Source: Kutzneria sp. 744 (GTDB lineage Bacteria; Actinomycetota; Actinomycetes; Mycobacteriales; Pseudonocardiaceae). Taken from it: a DNA stretch of 64,000 nucleotides. Within the stretch, counting starts at the first letter, position 1, and each line of letters starts with the position of its first letter. The stretch covers positions 1,956,941 through 2,020,940 of the forward strand of contig NZ_KK037166.1 in the NCBI RefSeq assembly GCF_000568255.1, given 5' to 3'. The position numbers and the translations under genes were made by a program. Shown here piece by piece: positions 1 through 7,899 of this stretch. The notes under the pieces were generated by a model that was not told the DNA's origin, did not search any database, and was given only the letters and a program-made list of their open reading frames with translations.

Positions 1-40
1 TCGCGTCCTGGAGTGCTTCCCGCAGGTCCTGCTCGTTCAC
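1..40 (-). CDS. 5' end of a gene downstream of the sigma factor (partial)
   Basis: Only the first 13 codons are in the window; they read MNEQDLREALQDA from a GTG at 40. The GTG overlaps the TGA of the sigma-factor gene (GTGA), so the two are translationally coupled. Genes in this position after SigE-family sigma factors often encode membrane proteins with a short cytoplasmic anti-sigma-like N-terminus, and the acidic, helical start fits that. The fragment is too short to name a product; the anti-sigma idea is inference from context. Confidence 0.5.
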   Translation of the reverse strand, partial: MNEQDLREALQDA

Positions 41-546
41 GCGCCCCTCCTCGGGCTCAGTGGTGTCACGTTCAGCAGTGCGCGCAGGGTCTGCAACCCG
101 CGCGCGGCCTGGCTCTTGACCGTGCCCTCGGAGCACTCCAGCAGCCGGGCGGTGTCCTCGACGGACATGTCCTCCCAGTACCGCAGCACCAGCACCGCCC
201 GTTGCCCCGCCGGCACGCGCCGTAGCGCGGCCAGCAGCATCAGGCGGTCCTCCGGCCGGTCCCCGCCCTGTTCCGGCTGGTCGGCGTGCTCGGCGGTGAC
301 GTGCTCACGGCGGAACCAGCCCAGTCGCCGCTCCGACAGGAACACGCGGACCAGCACCTTGCGGGCATAGCCGTCCAGCGCGCCCAGGTCGGTCAGGCGG
401 TGCCACTGCCGGTAGAGCTTGGTGAACGTCACCTGGGTCAGGTCCTCGGCACGGTGCCAGTCACCGCACAGCAGGTACGCCGTGCGTTGCAGGCCGTCGG
501 CTTTGGCCGTGACGAACTGCGCGAACGCGATGTCGCGATCGGCCAT
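37..546 (-). CDS. SigE-family ECF RNA polymerase sigma factor
   Basis: A 169-residue ECF sigma factor that would direct core RNA polymerase to a small regulon. Region 2 lies at about residues 10-75 (FVTAKADGLQRTAYLLCGD, then HRAEDLTQ and WHRLTDLGALDGYARKVLV). Region 4 is at about 100-160 and ends in the helix-turn-helix ARLLECSEGTVKSQAARGL. The short length, the LLCGD motif and the ARGLQTLR ending are typical of the actinobacterial SigE-like (SigE-family) group. The ATG at 546 is the natural start. Its stop overlaps the start of the next gene, probably its regulator. The signal sensed cannot be read from the sequence. Confidence 0.9.
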   Translation of the reverse strand: MADRDIAFAQFVTAKADGLQRTAYLLCGDWHRAEDLTQVTFTKLYRQWHRLTDLGALDGYARKVLVRVFLSERRLGWFRREHVTAEHADQPEQGGDRPEDRLMLLAALRRVPAGQRAVLVLRYWEDMSVEDTARLLECSEGTVKSQAARGLQTLRALLNVTPLSPRRGA

Positions 547-653
547 GTCCCCTCCGTGTCCTCGCTTCCATCAGTGAACACGCGCACGGCGGCTCAGCGG
601 GTTGCAGCGAGTTTTCTGCGGGGCGGAATTCACGGCGGCAAAGACAATTCCGT

Positions 654-671
654 AAACCGCGATCGCGGTTT
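654..671. terminator. 18-bp perfect palindrome after a small ORF
   Basis: AAACCGCGATCGCGGTTT is a perfect palindrome just beyond the stop of the small minus-strand ORF and is flanked by T on the plus strand. It could form a short hairpin acting as a terminator, or be a dimeric protein-binding site. The absence of a loop favours a DNA site; the position favours a terminator. Confidence 0.35.
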
Positions 672-673
672 TC

Positions 674-862
674 TCAGCCGGCGAGCAGGACGAGCAGCCC
701 GGCCCCGGCCAGCGCCAGCCCGACCCCGAGGCGGGGGCCGCGCTCGCGACGGGCCGGCCACGCCACGAGGGCGCCGGCGGCCAGCGGCGCCAGGCCGATC
801 CAGCGCACCCAGTCCGGAAAGTCCAGTCCGGCGACGAGGCCACCCAGAATGCCCGCGGTCAT
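674..862 (-). CDS. small two-segment membrane protein, unknown function
   Basis: A 62-residue product with two hydrophobic stretches (about residues 3-35 and 45-61) separated by an Arg-rich cytoplasmic-looking loop (PARRERGPR). It has an ATG start at 862. No domain is recognised. High-GC DNA produces many chance ORFs, but the alternation of membrane segments and positive loop looks selected. It lies between the sigma factor and a secreted hydrolase and overlaps neither. It is hypothetical; a chance ORF is the main alternative. Confidence 0.45.
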   Translation of the reverse strand: MTAGILGGLVAGLDFPDWVRWIGLAPLAAGALVAWPARRERGPRLGVGLALAGAGLLVLLAG

Positions 863-989
863 TCCCGCACCCTAGCGCCGCTGTCCGTACGGGAACAAAA
901 CATGACCCGAAACCGACCGGGATCGCGCACGCGCACAGTCGCGCTGCCTACGGTGATCACGGGAACCACCGTGAGAGAGGCAATTACTG

Positions 990-2483
990 GTGAGACGCAT
1001 GCTGTCCGCTGCCGCCGTCGTCGTGACGGCAGTGATCACCATGGGCAACGCGGCCGCTGTCGGCGCGACCCTGCCCCACGAGACCATCGGCTGGGGCGCC
1101 TGCCAGGACACGACGCTGGCAGGAGCCGGCGCCCAGTGCGGCACGCTCCAGGTGCCGCTCGACCACGCCAACCCCGGCGGCGCGAAGATCACGCTCGCGC
1201 TGTCTCGGGTGGCGCACAAGGCATCCAGCGCCTATCAGGGCGTCATGCTGACCGCCCCGGACCCGCTGGCCGGGGCCGGCTACGAGTCCTCGCTGCTCGG
1301 GCAGCAGTTGCCCGGCGCGGACGGCTACGACTGGATCGGCATCGCCCGCCGCGGCATCGCGCCCAGCGTGCCCGCGCTGTCGTGCGACCCGGGCTACAAC
1401 TCGTTCAACCGGCCGGGCTACGCGCCGACCGCGCCGACCAACGAGGTCAACTGGCTCAACCGCGTGCAGGGCTACGCCACCGCGTGCGCCAACACGCACT
1501 CGGATCTGTTGCAGCACATGAGGACCACCGACGTCGCCGCCGACCTGGACGACGTGCGCGCGGCGCTCGGCGTCAACCAGGTCGGCCTGTACGCCCAGTC
1601 CTACGGCACCTATGTGGCCGAGGTGTACGCCACCCTGCACCCGCTGACCGTCAAGCGTCTGGTGCTGGACAGCGCGATCAACCCGGACGAGGTCTGGTAC
1701 CGGGCGGCCGACCTGGACCAGAACGCCAATCTTCAGCGGAACTTCTACCTCTTCTTCGACTGGCTGGCGGCCAATGACGCCACCTACCACCTGGGCGCCA
1801 CGCGGGACGCCATCAAGCAGGTGTGGAACGCGCAGCTGGCCAAGGTGACGGCGCAGCCGGCCAACGGCCTGATCGGGCCGGCCGAACTGACCGACCTGCT
1901 CACGCTGACGCCGTACTACGAGGCGTTCTGGCCCACGCTCGGCGGGTTGTTCGCCGGCTACGTGCACACCGGCGACGCCACCGCGTTGCAGGGCCTGTAC
2001 ACACAGTTCTACCAGCGCGGCAGTGACAACATCTACGCCGCGCTGCTGTCCGAGGTCTGCACCGACGCCCCGTGGCCGGCCGACTGGTCGACGTGGCGCG
2101 CCAACGCCGTGGCGAGCGCGGCCCAGGCACCGGACATCACGTGGGGCAACACCTGGTTCAACGCCCCGTGCCGGGTGTGGCCGGTCAAGGCCTCGAACCC
2201 GGTGCCGGTGCTCGGGTACGGCGTGGGCAGCGTGCTGTTGCTGCAGAACGAGCTCGACGGCGTCGCCCCGCCGTCCGGCAGCATGGCACTGCGCCAGCGG
2301 TATGCGCATTCCGCGCTGCTGACCGTGAACGGCGCCATCACCCATGGCGTCACGCCGAGCGCGGACACCTGCGTGAACACCGTGCTGGGCAACTACCTCA
2401 GCACTGGAACGTTGCCGACCCGTAAGCCTGGCAACGTCTCCGACGCCACCTGCGCCGCCCCGCCGGCGCCCGTCGCCGGCTGA
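990..2483 (+). CDS. secreted alpha/beta hydrolase of the tripeptidyl aminopeptidase (SlpD/TAP) type
   Basis: A 497-residue exported hydrolase. The start is GTG (MRRMLSAAAVVV) and a Sec signal peptide covers about residues 1-26. The layout follows actinobacterial tripeptidyl aminopeptidase-like hydrolases: N-terminal hydrolase half, lid, then a C-terminal TAP-like segment. The putative nucleophile is Ser204 in YAQSYGTY, which reads AxSxG instead of GxSxG. The acid Asp is in NELDGVAPP and the His in GAITHGV. The usual oxyanion stretch (NPGGPGGSG) is replaced by TAPDPLAGAG, and the usual DPRG by IARRG. The triad therefore seems intact, but the oxyanion elements are divergent and the substrate may not be a peptide. 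A strong hairpin terminator follows. Confidence 0.82.
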   Translation: MRRMLSAAAVVVTAVITMGNAAAVGATLPHETIGWGACQDTTLAGAGAQCGTLQVPLDHANPGGAKITLALSRVAHKASSAYQGVMLTAPDPLAGAGYESSLLGQQLPGADGYDWIGIARRGIAPSVPALSCDPGYNSFNRPGYAPTAPTNEVNWLNRVQGYATACANTHSDLLQHMRTTDVAADLDDVRAALGVNQVGLYAQSYGTYVAEVYATLHPLTVKRLVLDSAINPDEVWYRAADLDQNANLQRNFYLFFDWLAANDATYHLGATRDAIKQVWNAQLAKVTAQPANGLIGPAELTDLLTLTPYYEAFWPTLGGLFAGYVHTGDATALQGLYTQFYQRGSDNIYAALLSEVCTDAPWPADWSTWRANAVASAAQAPDITWGNTWFNAPCRVWPVKASNPVPVLGYGVGSVLLLQNELDGVAPPSGSMALRQRYAHSALLTVNGAITHGVTPSADTCVNTVLGNYLSTGTLPTRKPGNVSDATCAAPPAPVAG

Positions 2484-2501
2484 TTCACCGGCAGTACCAG
2501 A

Positions 2502-2537
2502 CGCCACCCCGGCTTTCCGGCCGGGGTGGCGTTTTTC
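2502..2537 (+). terminator. rho-independent terminator after the hydrolase gene
   Basis: The 11-bp arms CGCCACCCCGG and CCGGGGTGGCG enclose an 8-nt loop and are followed by five T residues. This is a textbook intrinsic terminator, 18 bp past the hydrolase stop. Confidence 0.85.
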
Positions 2538-2551
2538 TGTGCCACCCCTTC

Positions 2552-2563
2552 TGGTCTAGACCA
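2552..2563. promoter_or_regulatory. DasR-type dre palindrome upstream of the lysozyme-like gene
   Basis: TGGTCTAGACCA is a perfect 12-bp palindrome identical to the core of the dre element bound by the GntR-family N-acetylglucosamine regulator DasR in streptomycetes. It lies about 110 bp before the secreted lysozyme-like gene, a sensible target for amino-sugar control. The match is seen; binding is inferred, and no dasR gene is in the window. Confidence 0.7.
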
Positions 2564-2671
2564 AATCTGTCAAGGGTGAACGCTTCGCCCGAGGATCGTT
2601 CGCTGTCAGGATGGGCGGACGCCGCCACGTGAATCACGTCATTACCCCTGCGATGACTGTGAGGAAACATC

Positions 2672-3175
2672 ATGGCGAAGGTTTCTACGCGCCTTGTCGC
2701 GCTTTCCGGGCTCGTGCTCAGCGGACTCCTGGCCGCCGCGCCACTGGCGACCGCCGGCACCACGCCGGCCGCGGTGGCCTCGCCGGCCGCCCCGCTGTGC
2801 ACGCAGAAGAGCACACTGGCCGGAACCCACCTGTCCGACAAGCAGATCGCCCAGTACGCCCGCAACAACGGCGGCCTGCACGGCAACGGCCTGATCATCT
2901 CCATCGCGGTGGCGCTGGCCGAGAGCCAGGGCTGGACCAAGGCGGTGCTGATCAACACCGACTGCAGCCGCGACCGCGGCGTCTGGCAGATCAACTCCAA
3001 GTGGCACAGCGAGGTCTCGGACGACCAGGCCTTCAACCCGGTCACCGCCGCGCAGCAGACGGCCCGTATCTCGTCCAACGGCACCAACTGGACGCCGTGG
3101 ACGACGTACCAGAACGGCGCGTACAACCAGTTCATGTCCCGCGCTCGGACCGCCGCCTCCCAGGTCGGCGGCTGA
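2672..3175 (+). CDS. secreted lysozyme/lytic transglycosylase-like protein
   Basis: A 167-residue exported protein. The signal peptide (about residues 1-28, ending ATAG) is preceded by a good ribosome site (GAGGAAA). The mature part carries transglycosylase-fold landmarks: AVALAESQG with the likely catalytic Glu, then DRGVWQINS (the family's GLxQIN motif), FNPVTAAQQ and WTPWTTYQNGAY. Such proteins cleave the peptidoglycan glycan chain outside the membrane, for growth or for lysis of other cells. Upstream lies a dre palindrome and a leader of up to about 100 nt, suggesting N-acetylglucosamine control. A strong bidirectional hairpin follows. Confidence 0.82.
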   Translation: MAKVSTRLVALSGLVLSGLLAAAPLATAGTTPAAVASPAAPLCTQKSTLAGTHLSDKQIAQYARNNGGLHGNGLIISIAVALAESQGWTKAVLINTDCSRDRGVWQINSKWHSEVSDDQAFNPVTAAQQTARISSNGTNWTPWTTYQNGAYNQFMSRARTAASQVGG

Positions 3176-3183
3176 GCCTGCGA

Positions 3184-3223
3184 CACTGCGCCGGCCGTCC
3201 CCCCAGGGGCGGCCGGCGCAGTG
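3184..3223. terminator. bidirectional hairpin terminator
   Basis: A perfect 14-bp stem (CACTGCGCCGGCCG / CGGCCGGCGCAGTG) with a 12-nt loop fills the gap between two convergent genes. There is no T tract, which is common for actinobacterial terminators; the position supports termination for both genes. Confidence 0.75.
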
Positions 3224-3225
3224 GT

Positions 3226-4401
3226 TCACCGCCAGTCGAAACGGTAGGCGCGGTAGGTGTTCACGCCGGCCGGGAACTTGGCGCCGAACACCACGGCCCC
3301 GTGCCGGTCGAACTCGGACAGGTACGGCAGCGCGCCCCAACCGACGAACGTCTGCCCACCCGGCTCGGGCTGCGCGTTGCCCTGCGACGTCGCGAGCAGC
3401 CCGGCGGGCTGGTTGTAGGCCCGCACCAAGGTGGCCGTGTGCTTGGCCGGATCCACCTTCACCACGGCGACCCGGCTGTGGTCGTACTCGGAGACAGCCC
3501 CGCTGCCGGTGTTGGCGACCCCGGCGGACTCGTTGTCGAAGAAGCTGTAGTAGCCGTTGCCCAACGGCTCCGGGTCGTGCTGCCACGCGACGAGCGCACC
3601 GGCGGCGTTGAGCTCGGCCCCGGCCGGCCGGAACGAACTGGCCTTTCCGCCCAGCTGCCACAGAATCCGGCCGTCCCGGCGGGAAACCTCATACGCGGCC
3701 CAGGTGTTCCGGGCGTCCAGCAGCAGATTGTCGCCGTCCGGCTTGACGGCGTTGATGTGGAACCAGTCCCACGGTGTGTCCGGCGAGGCCGGCAACGCCT
3801 GCTCGCTCTGCGAGTACGGCACGTGATCGCTGCTGTCCCACTGGAAAAGCACCTTCCCGGTGGCGATGTCGATCTCCTGCACGACGCCGTCGAGCACCTG
3901 CTGCCGCGGCGGGCCGCCGATCGCGGTGAGGTCGGCGGTGGCCTGCTTGTAGGCCAGGACCAGGGCGGTGTCGCGCGGCGTGATGACGAACTCGTGCCCG
4001 TCGGCCTGATAGCCGTTGCCCGCCCGCACCTCGCCGATCTTGTGATAGCCCGCGTCGTACATCTGGTCGACGCCGACCGCCAACCCGCCTAAACCCTTGC
4101 CCTCCCACCAGGTCAGCACCGGCCGGCCACGGTAGTTCTGCTTGCGGAAGTCGGCCGCCGACAGGCCGGCCGGCACGGCGTGCGACCACACGGTCTTCCT
4201 GCCGTCGGGACTGAGGATGGCCACGCCGTTGGCGTACTTGCCGTCGGCGGAGGTCGGCGTGAGGAAGATGTCGCCCTTCCCGGCCCCAGGAGCGTCGGTG
4301 AGCACGGTCAGCGGCGGCAGCGACGGCTCGGCGGCGGCCGCGGTGGCCGGCAGGGCGGGGACGAGGGCCGCGACGGCCAACGCGAGGATGTGCAAGCGCA
4401 T
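3226..4401 (-). CDS. secreted arylsulfotransferase (ASST)-family protein
   Basis: A protein of 391 residues from the ATG at 4401; a GTG at 4428 would add nine residues that disrupt the signal peptide. A Sec signal covers about residues 1-24 (MRLHILALAVAALVPALPA). The rest resembles the ASST beta-propeller family, with recurring blade motifs such as GVVQEIDIATGKVLFQWDSS, DWFHINAV and GRILWQLGGK. In true ASST a His accepts sulfate from an aryl donor; the His in DWFHINAV is the likely counterpart. Many actinobacterial members are of unproven activity, so the enzymatic role is inference. It is convergent with the lysozyme-like gene. Confidence 0.78.
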   Translation of the reverse strand: MRLHILALAVAALVPALPATAAAAEPSLPPLTVLTDAPGAGKGDIFLTPTSADGKYANGVAILSPDGRKTVWSHAVPAGLSAADFRKQNYRGRPVLTWWEGKGLGGLAVGVDQMYDAGYHKIGEVRAGNGYQADGHEFVITPRDTALVLAYKQATADLTAIGGPPRQQVLDGVVQEIDIATGKVLFQWDSSDHVPYSQSEQALPASPDTPWDWFHINAVKPDGDNLLLDARNTWAAYEVSRRDGRILWQLGGKASSFRPAGAELNAAGALVAWQHDPEPLGNGYYSFFDNESAGVANTGSGAVSEYDHSRVAVVKVDPAKHTATLVRAYNQPAGLLATSQGNAQPEPGGQTFVGWGALPYLSEFDRHGAVVFGAKFPAGVNTYRAYRFDWR

Positions 4402-4458
4402 GGCCGTATGCCTAACAATGCCGGCCACGGCGAGGGAAGCGCATCCAGAGTGTGGGAA

Positions 4459-5166
4459 CTAACGGGAATGTCTGGACAACATGGTCTCGTGCAGCACTTC
4501 GACGTGCCGGCACGTGACTTCGACCGCGGAAACGGCGTCCCGGCGGTCGATCGCCGCGACGAGCTCTGCGTGCTCACGGTTGGATTCGCGTAGGTATTCC
4601 AAGGGATACGGCAGGTAGTAGCGGTAGAGCTCCCGCACGACCTCGCCATACCGCTCGGTCGCGGTCAGGCCGCTGGCCTCGACCACCGTGGCGTGGAACC
4701 GCGCGTCGAGTTCGTGGAACTCGGCCCAGCCAGACGCCTTTTCCATACGCCGCACCAGTTCCTCCATCGCCGGCACGGCGTCGTCGGCGCGCCGGATCGC
4801 CGCCAGATGGACCAGCCCGGTCTCCAGCGCCAGCCGGTGATCGATGAGCTCGTGCACCTCGGCCCCGGCGCCGATGTAGGCGGCGATCTCCGCCACCACG
4901 CCCAAGGCTGGCTCGGCGGCGACCGACGTCCCGCCGCCCCGACCGCGCCGCCGCACGAGCACGCCGTCCGAGCACAGCGACACGAGGGCCCGGCGCACGG
5001 TGATCTCGCCGACCCCGAGCGCGGAGGCGATCTCCGGCCCCGGCGGCAGCGCCTCGCCCGGCGCCAGCAGCCCGAGCTCGACAGCCAGCGCGATCCGCGC
5101 CCGCACCGTGTCCAGCGCGGACAACCTGCGGATACCGGTCAGCGCGGGCGCGCTCAGGCCGTCCAT
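4459..5166 (-). CDS. GntR-family (FadR/FCD type) transcriptional regulator
   Basis: A regulator of 235 residues from the ATG at 5166; an in-frame upstream GTG at 5187 is less likely. The N-terminal winged helix (about residues 15-80) includes the GntR signature PPGPEIASALGVGEITVRRAL. The C-terminal all-helical FCD ligand domain has metal-type residues in DARFH, with further His residues in SNREHAELV and VTCRHVEVLH. FCD regulators usually sense carboxylic acids or amino acids. It is divergent from the nitrilase/permease operon across a 95-bp gap holding a TTGAACA-N12-TGTTCAA repeat, so it probably represses that operon and itself. Confidence 0.88.
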   Translation of the reverse strand: MDGLSAPALTGIRRLSALDTVRARIALAVELGLLAPGEALPPGPEIASALGVGEITVRRALVSLCSDGVLVRRRGRGGGTSVAAEPALGVVAEIAAYIGAGAEVHELIDHRLALETGLVHLAAIRRADDAVPAMEELVRRMEKASGWAEFHELDARFHATVVEASGLTATERYGEVVRELYRYYLPYPLEYLRESNREHAELVAAIDRRDAVSAVEVTCRHVEVLHETMLSRHSR

Positions 5167-5198
5167 GGCCGTCACCCTACCGGCCAAAAGCGCTCATT

Positions 5199-5224
5199 TT
5201 GAACAGTCTTGTGAAAGTGTTCAA
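5199..5224. promoter_or_regulatory. inverted-repeat operator candidate for the GntR regulator
   Basis: TTGAACA (5199-5205) and TGTTCAA (5218-5224) form a perfect 7-bp inverted repeat with a 12-bp spacer, midway between divergent genes. AT-rich sequence surrounds it, suitable for overlapping promoters. The likely ligand is the product of the adjacent GntR gene. Confidence 0.55.
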
Positions 5225-5261
5225 CCTGGACTATTTTGCCGACAACGCGGAAGGAGCCGCC

Positions 5262-6110
5262 GTGCTGTCCACAGTGCTGGTGCAGGCCGAACCGGTGCCG
5301 TTCGACCGGCCGCTCGACACCTTCGCCGACGAGGTGGCGGCCGTGCTGGCCGAGCACCCGGGCACCCGCCTGGTCATGTACCCCGAGCTGCACCTGTGCG
5401 GGGCGGAGAACCCGCGCGACACCGCCGAGCCGTTGAGCGGCCCGCGCACCCGCCGGCTGGCCGAGATGGCCGGCGACCTGGGCATTTGGCTGGTTCCCGG
5501 CACCGTCTGCGAGCGGGGGCCGTCGGGCGAGGTGTTCAACACCGCCCTGGCCTTCTCCCCCGGCGGCTCGTTGGTCGCGTCGTACCGCAAGATCTTCCCG
5601 TGGCGGCCGTACGAGCCGTACGACCCGGGCGACCGGTTCGTCGTCTTCGACATCCCCGACGCCGGCCGCGTCGGCTTCTCCATCTGCTACGACGCGTGGT
5701 TCCCGGAGCTGACCCGGCACCTGGCGTGGATGGGGGCCGACGTGGTGCTCAACCCCGTGCAGACGACCACGCCCGACCGCGCGCAGGAACTGGTGCTGGC
5801 GCGGGCCAATGCCATCGTCAACCAGGTTTTTGTGGTCAGCCTCAACGTGGCCGGGCCGTTCGGCGTCGGATGCAGCGTGGTGGTCGGGCCCGAGGGCCAA
5901 GTGCTGGCCGAGACGGCCGGCGCCGACCCGGCCGTGCTCGCCGTGACACTGGACGTCGACGAGGTGGCCCGGGTTCGCCGGCGCGGCACCGCCGGCGTGA
6001 ACCGCATGTGGGACCAGTTCCGTGACGGTGACGCGCCGATCGAACTTCCGTTGTACCAGGGCAGGATCGACCCCGGCCGGTGGCGGCCGGGTGGAGGTGA
6101 CCCGCGATGA
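5262..6110 (+). CDS. carbon-nitrogen hydrolase (nitrilase superfamily)
   Basis: A 282-residue amidase/nitrilase-superfamily enzyme. I place the start at the GTG at 5262 because GGAAGGAG lies just upstream; a TTG at 5199 would begin inside the inverted-repeat operator. The catalytic Glu-Lys-Cys triad is visible: Glu42 in YPELHLCG, Lys110 in SYRKIFPW and Cys142 in ICYDAWFPE. Members hydrolyse amides, nitriles or N-carbamoyl compounds in the cytoplasm. Its stop overlaps the start of an amino-acid permease (ATGA), so the two are coupled, and import then hydrolysis of an amide or amino-acid derivative is a reasonable role. The substrate is unknown. Confidence 0.88.
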   Translation: MLSTVLVQAEPVPFDRPLDTFADEVAAVLAEHPGTRLVMYPELHLCGAENPRDTAEPLSGPRTRRLAEMAGDLGIWLVPGTVCERGPSGEVFNTALAFSPGGSLVASYRKIFPWRPYEPYDPGDRFVVFDIPDAGRVGFSICYDAWFPELTRHLAWMGADVVLNPVQTTTPDRAQELVLARANAIVNQVFVVSLNVAGPFGVGCSVVVGPEGQVLAETAGADPAVLAVTLDVDEVARVRRRGTAGVNRMWDQFRDGDAPIELPLYQGRIDPGRWRPGGGDPR

Positions 6111-7399
6111 CCGTTACCCTCACCCCGCATCTGCGCCTGCGTGGCGTTGTCCTTTTCGGACTCGCCTACATGGCGCCGCTGATCGTGCTCGGCACGTACG
6201 GCATCGTCGCCACCACCACCGACGGGACGGTGCCGACCGCCTATCTCCTGGCCACGGTGGCGATGCTGTTCACCGCGGCCAGCTACGGACGGATGGCCTC
6301 CGAGTTCCCGGTCGCCGGCTCCGCGTACACCTACGTGCGCAAGGCCATCGACTCCCGCGTCGGCTTCCTGGTCGGCTGGGCGGTGCTGCTGGACTACTTC
6401 TTCCTGCCGATGGTGATCTGGCTGATCGGCGCCGCCTACATGTCCGCCCAGTTCCCGTCGGTGCCGAGTTGGCTGTGGGTGCTGGGTTTCATCATTCTCA
6501 CGACCGAGTTGAACGTGCTGGGCATCCGGGTCGCGGTGACCGCCAACTTCCTGCTGATGGCGTTCCAGATGCTGGTGATCCTGTTCTTCGTGATCCTGTC
6601 GTTCGGCCACGCCCCGAGCCTGTTCAGCGGGGTTCCCTTCTACCACAACGGCTCCTCGTTCAGCGGCATCTCCGCCGGGGCCGCCATCGCCGCCTACTCG
6701 TTCCTCGGCTTCGACGCCGTGACCACGCTAACCGAGGAGACCTTCGAGCCGCGCAAGACCATTCCCCGCGCCATTCTGCTGACCGCACTGCTGGGTGGCG
6801 TGCTGTTCGTGATCCTGGCCTACGCCACGCAGCTCGTGCATCCCGGCGCCACCTTCCACGACGAGTCCTCGGCCGCGTTCGAGATCGCCACCGACATCGG
6901 CGGCACCCTGTTCGCCGCCGTCTTCCTGGCCGGGCTCATGGTCGCCCAGTTCGCCTCCGGCATCGCCGCCCAGGCCGGCGCGTCCCGCCTCATGTTCGCC
7001 ATGGGCCGCGACGGCGTGCTGCCCAAGCGCTTTTTCGGCTACCTGCAACCGAAGCTGGAGACCCCCGTCTTCGGCATCGTCCTCATCGGACTGATCGGCC
7101 TCGGCGCGCTGGCCCTCGACGTCACCACCTCCACCTCGTTCATCAACTTCGGCGCCTTCACCGCCTTCACCTTCGTCAACCTCTCCGTCATCGCCCTGTG
7201 GCTCCGCCAGCGCGGCTCCGTCCTGCGCAACCTCGTGGTGCCCGTCGTCGGCGCCGCCGTCGACCTCTGGCTGCTCGTCCACCTCGACGGCACCGCCATC
7301 ACCCTCGGCCTCATCTGGCTCGCCCTCGGCGTCTGCTACCTCACTTACCTCACCCGCGGCTTCCGCCGCCCGCCCCCGGAGGTCACGTTCGAGGATTAA
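6107..7399 (+). CDS. APC-family amino acid/polyamine permease
   Basis: A 430-residue integral membrane transporter with about 12 hydrophobic segments. The first holds the APC-type ARLAY-like region (VLFGLAYMAPLIVLGTYG). The motifs FPVAGSAYTYVRKAI and FLGFDAVTTLTEETFEPRKT are characteristic of APC-superfamily amino-acid permeases. Translation starts within the stop of the nitrilase gene. It probably imports the substrate of the nitrilase under control of the divergent GntR protein. Direction and substrate are inferred only. Confidence 0.9.
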   Translation: MTVTLTPHLRLRGVVLFGLAYMAPLIVLGTYGIVATTTDGTVPTAYLLATVAMLFTAASYGRMASEFPVAGSAYTYVRKAIDSRVGFLVGWAVLLDYFFLPMVIWLIGAAYMSAQFPSVPSWLWVLGFIILTTELNVLGIRVAVTANFLLMAFQMLVILFFVILSFGHAPSLFSGVPFYHNGSSFSGISAGAAIAAYSFLGFDAVTTLTEETFEPRKTIPRAILLTALLGGVLFVILAYATQLVHPGATFHDESSAAFEIATDIGGTLFAAVFLAGLMVAQFASGIAAQAGASRLMFAMGRDGVLPKRFFGYLQPKLETPVFGIVLIGLIGLGALALDVTTSTSFINFGAFTAFTFVNLSVIALWLRQRGSVLRNLVVPVVGAAVDLWLLVHLDGTAITLGLIWLALGVCYLTYLTRGFRRPPPEVTFED

Positions 7400-7434
7400 T
7401 TTACATGATTAATGGAATCGGCTACGGTCGTTTC

Positions 7435-7899
7435 ATGGCCACGACAATCGTCGAAGCGACCGAAGAACTGATTCCCGAACTGGTGACGTCCGTGGGCGCG
7501 CTGTTCGCCGAGGACGGCGGGCGGCACGACCCGCGTATGGACGCCGACTGGCCGCGCCGGCACGGCGCGGCCTACTACCGCGACGTGATCGGCGACAGCG
7601 CCGGACTGTGCCTGCTGGCCAGGGCGGACGGCACGCCGGCCGGCCATCTGGTCGGCCGGCTGCGGACCAGCGAGATCCGCCCGGGCGCGCGCATCGCCGT
7701 CCTGGAGAGCATGCGGGTCGGCGAGCAGTTCCGCCGCACCGGCGCCGGTTCCGCGCTGGTCACCGAATTCACCGCGTGGGCCGAACGAAATGAGGCCACC
7801 GAATTCCGCGTGACGGCCTTCGCCGCGAACGAGACGGCAATCGCGTTCTACCGTTCACACGGATTCACCCCGTTCGAACTGACGCTCCGTCGCGCTTAG
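7435..7899 (+). CDS. GNAT-family N-acetyltransferase
   Basis: A protein of 154 residues from the ATG at 7435; an earlier in-frame ATG at 7405 is possible. I prefer the later start because TTTACA and TACGGT, spaced like -35 and -10 elements, end seven bases before it, implying a leaderless mRNA. The GNAT acetyl-CoA site is VGEQFRRTGAGSALV, followed by FAANETAIAFYRSHGF, the usual beta-4 to alpha-4 region. The acceptor is unknown. Its TAG stop interlocks with the TAA stop of the convergent DUF488 gene (TTAG). Confidence 0.82.
   Translation: MATTIVEATEELIPELVTSVGALFAEDGGRHDPRMDADWPRRHGAAYYRDVIGDSAGLCLLARADGTPAGHLVGRLRTSEIRPGARIAVLESMRVGEQFRRTGAGSALVTEFTAWAERNEATEFRVTAFAANETAIAFYRSHGFTPFELTLRRA

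Noticed and set aside
984-2507. Long open frame antisense to the secreted hydrolase
   Set aside because: High-GC coding DNA leaves open frames on the opposite strand. The product is Arg/Val/Gly-rich without domains, and the plus-strand gene has a signal peptide and family motifs.
5199-5261. TTG at 5199 as the nitrilase start
   Set aside because: It begins inside a perfect inverted repeat, lacks a ribosome site, and family proteins start at VLVQAEP, matching the GTG at 5262 after GGAAGGAG.
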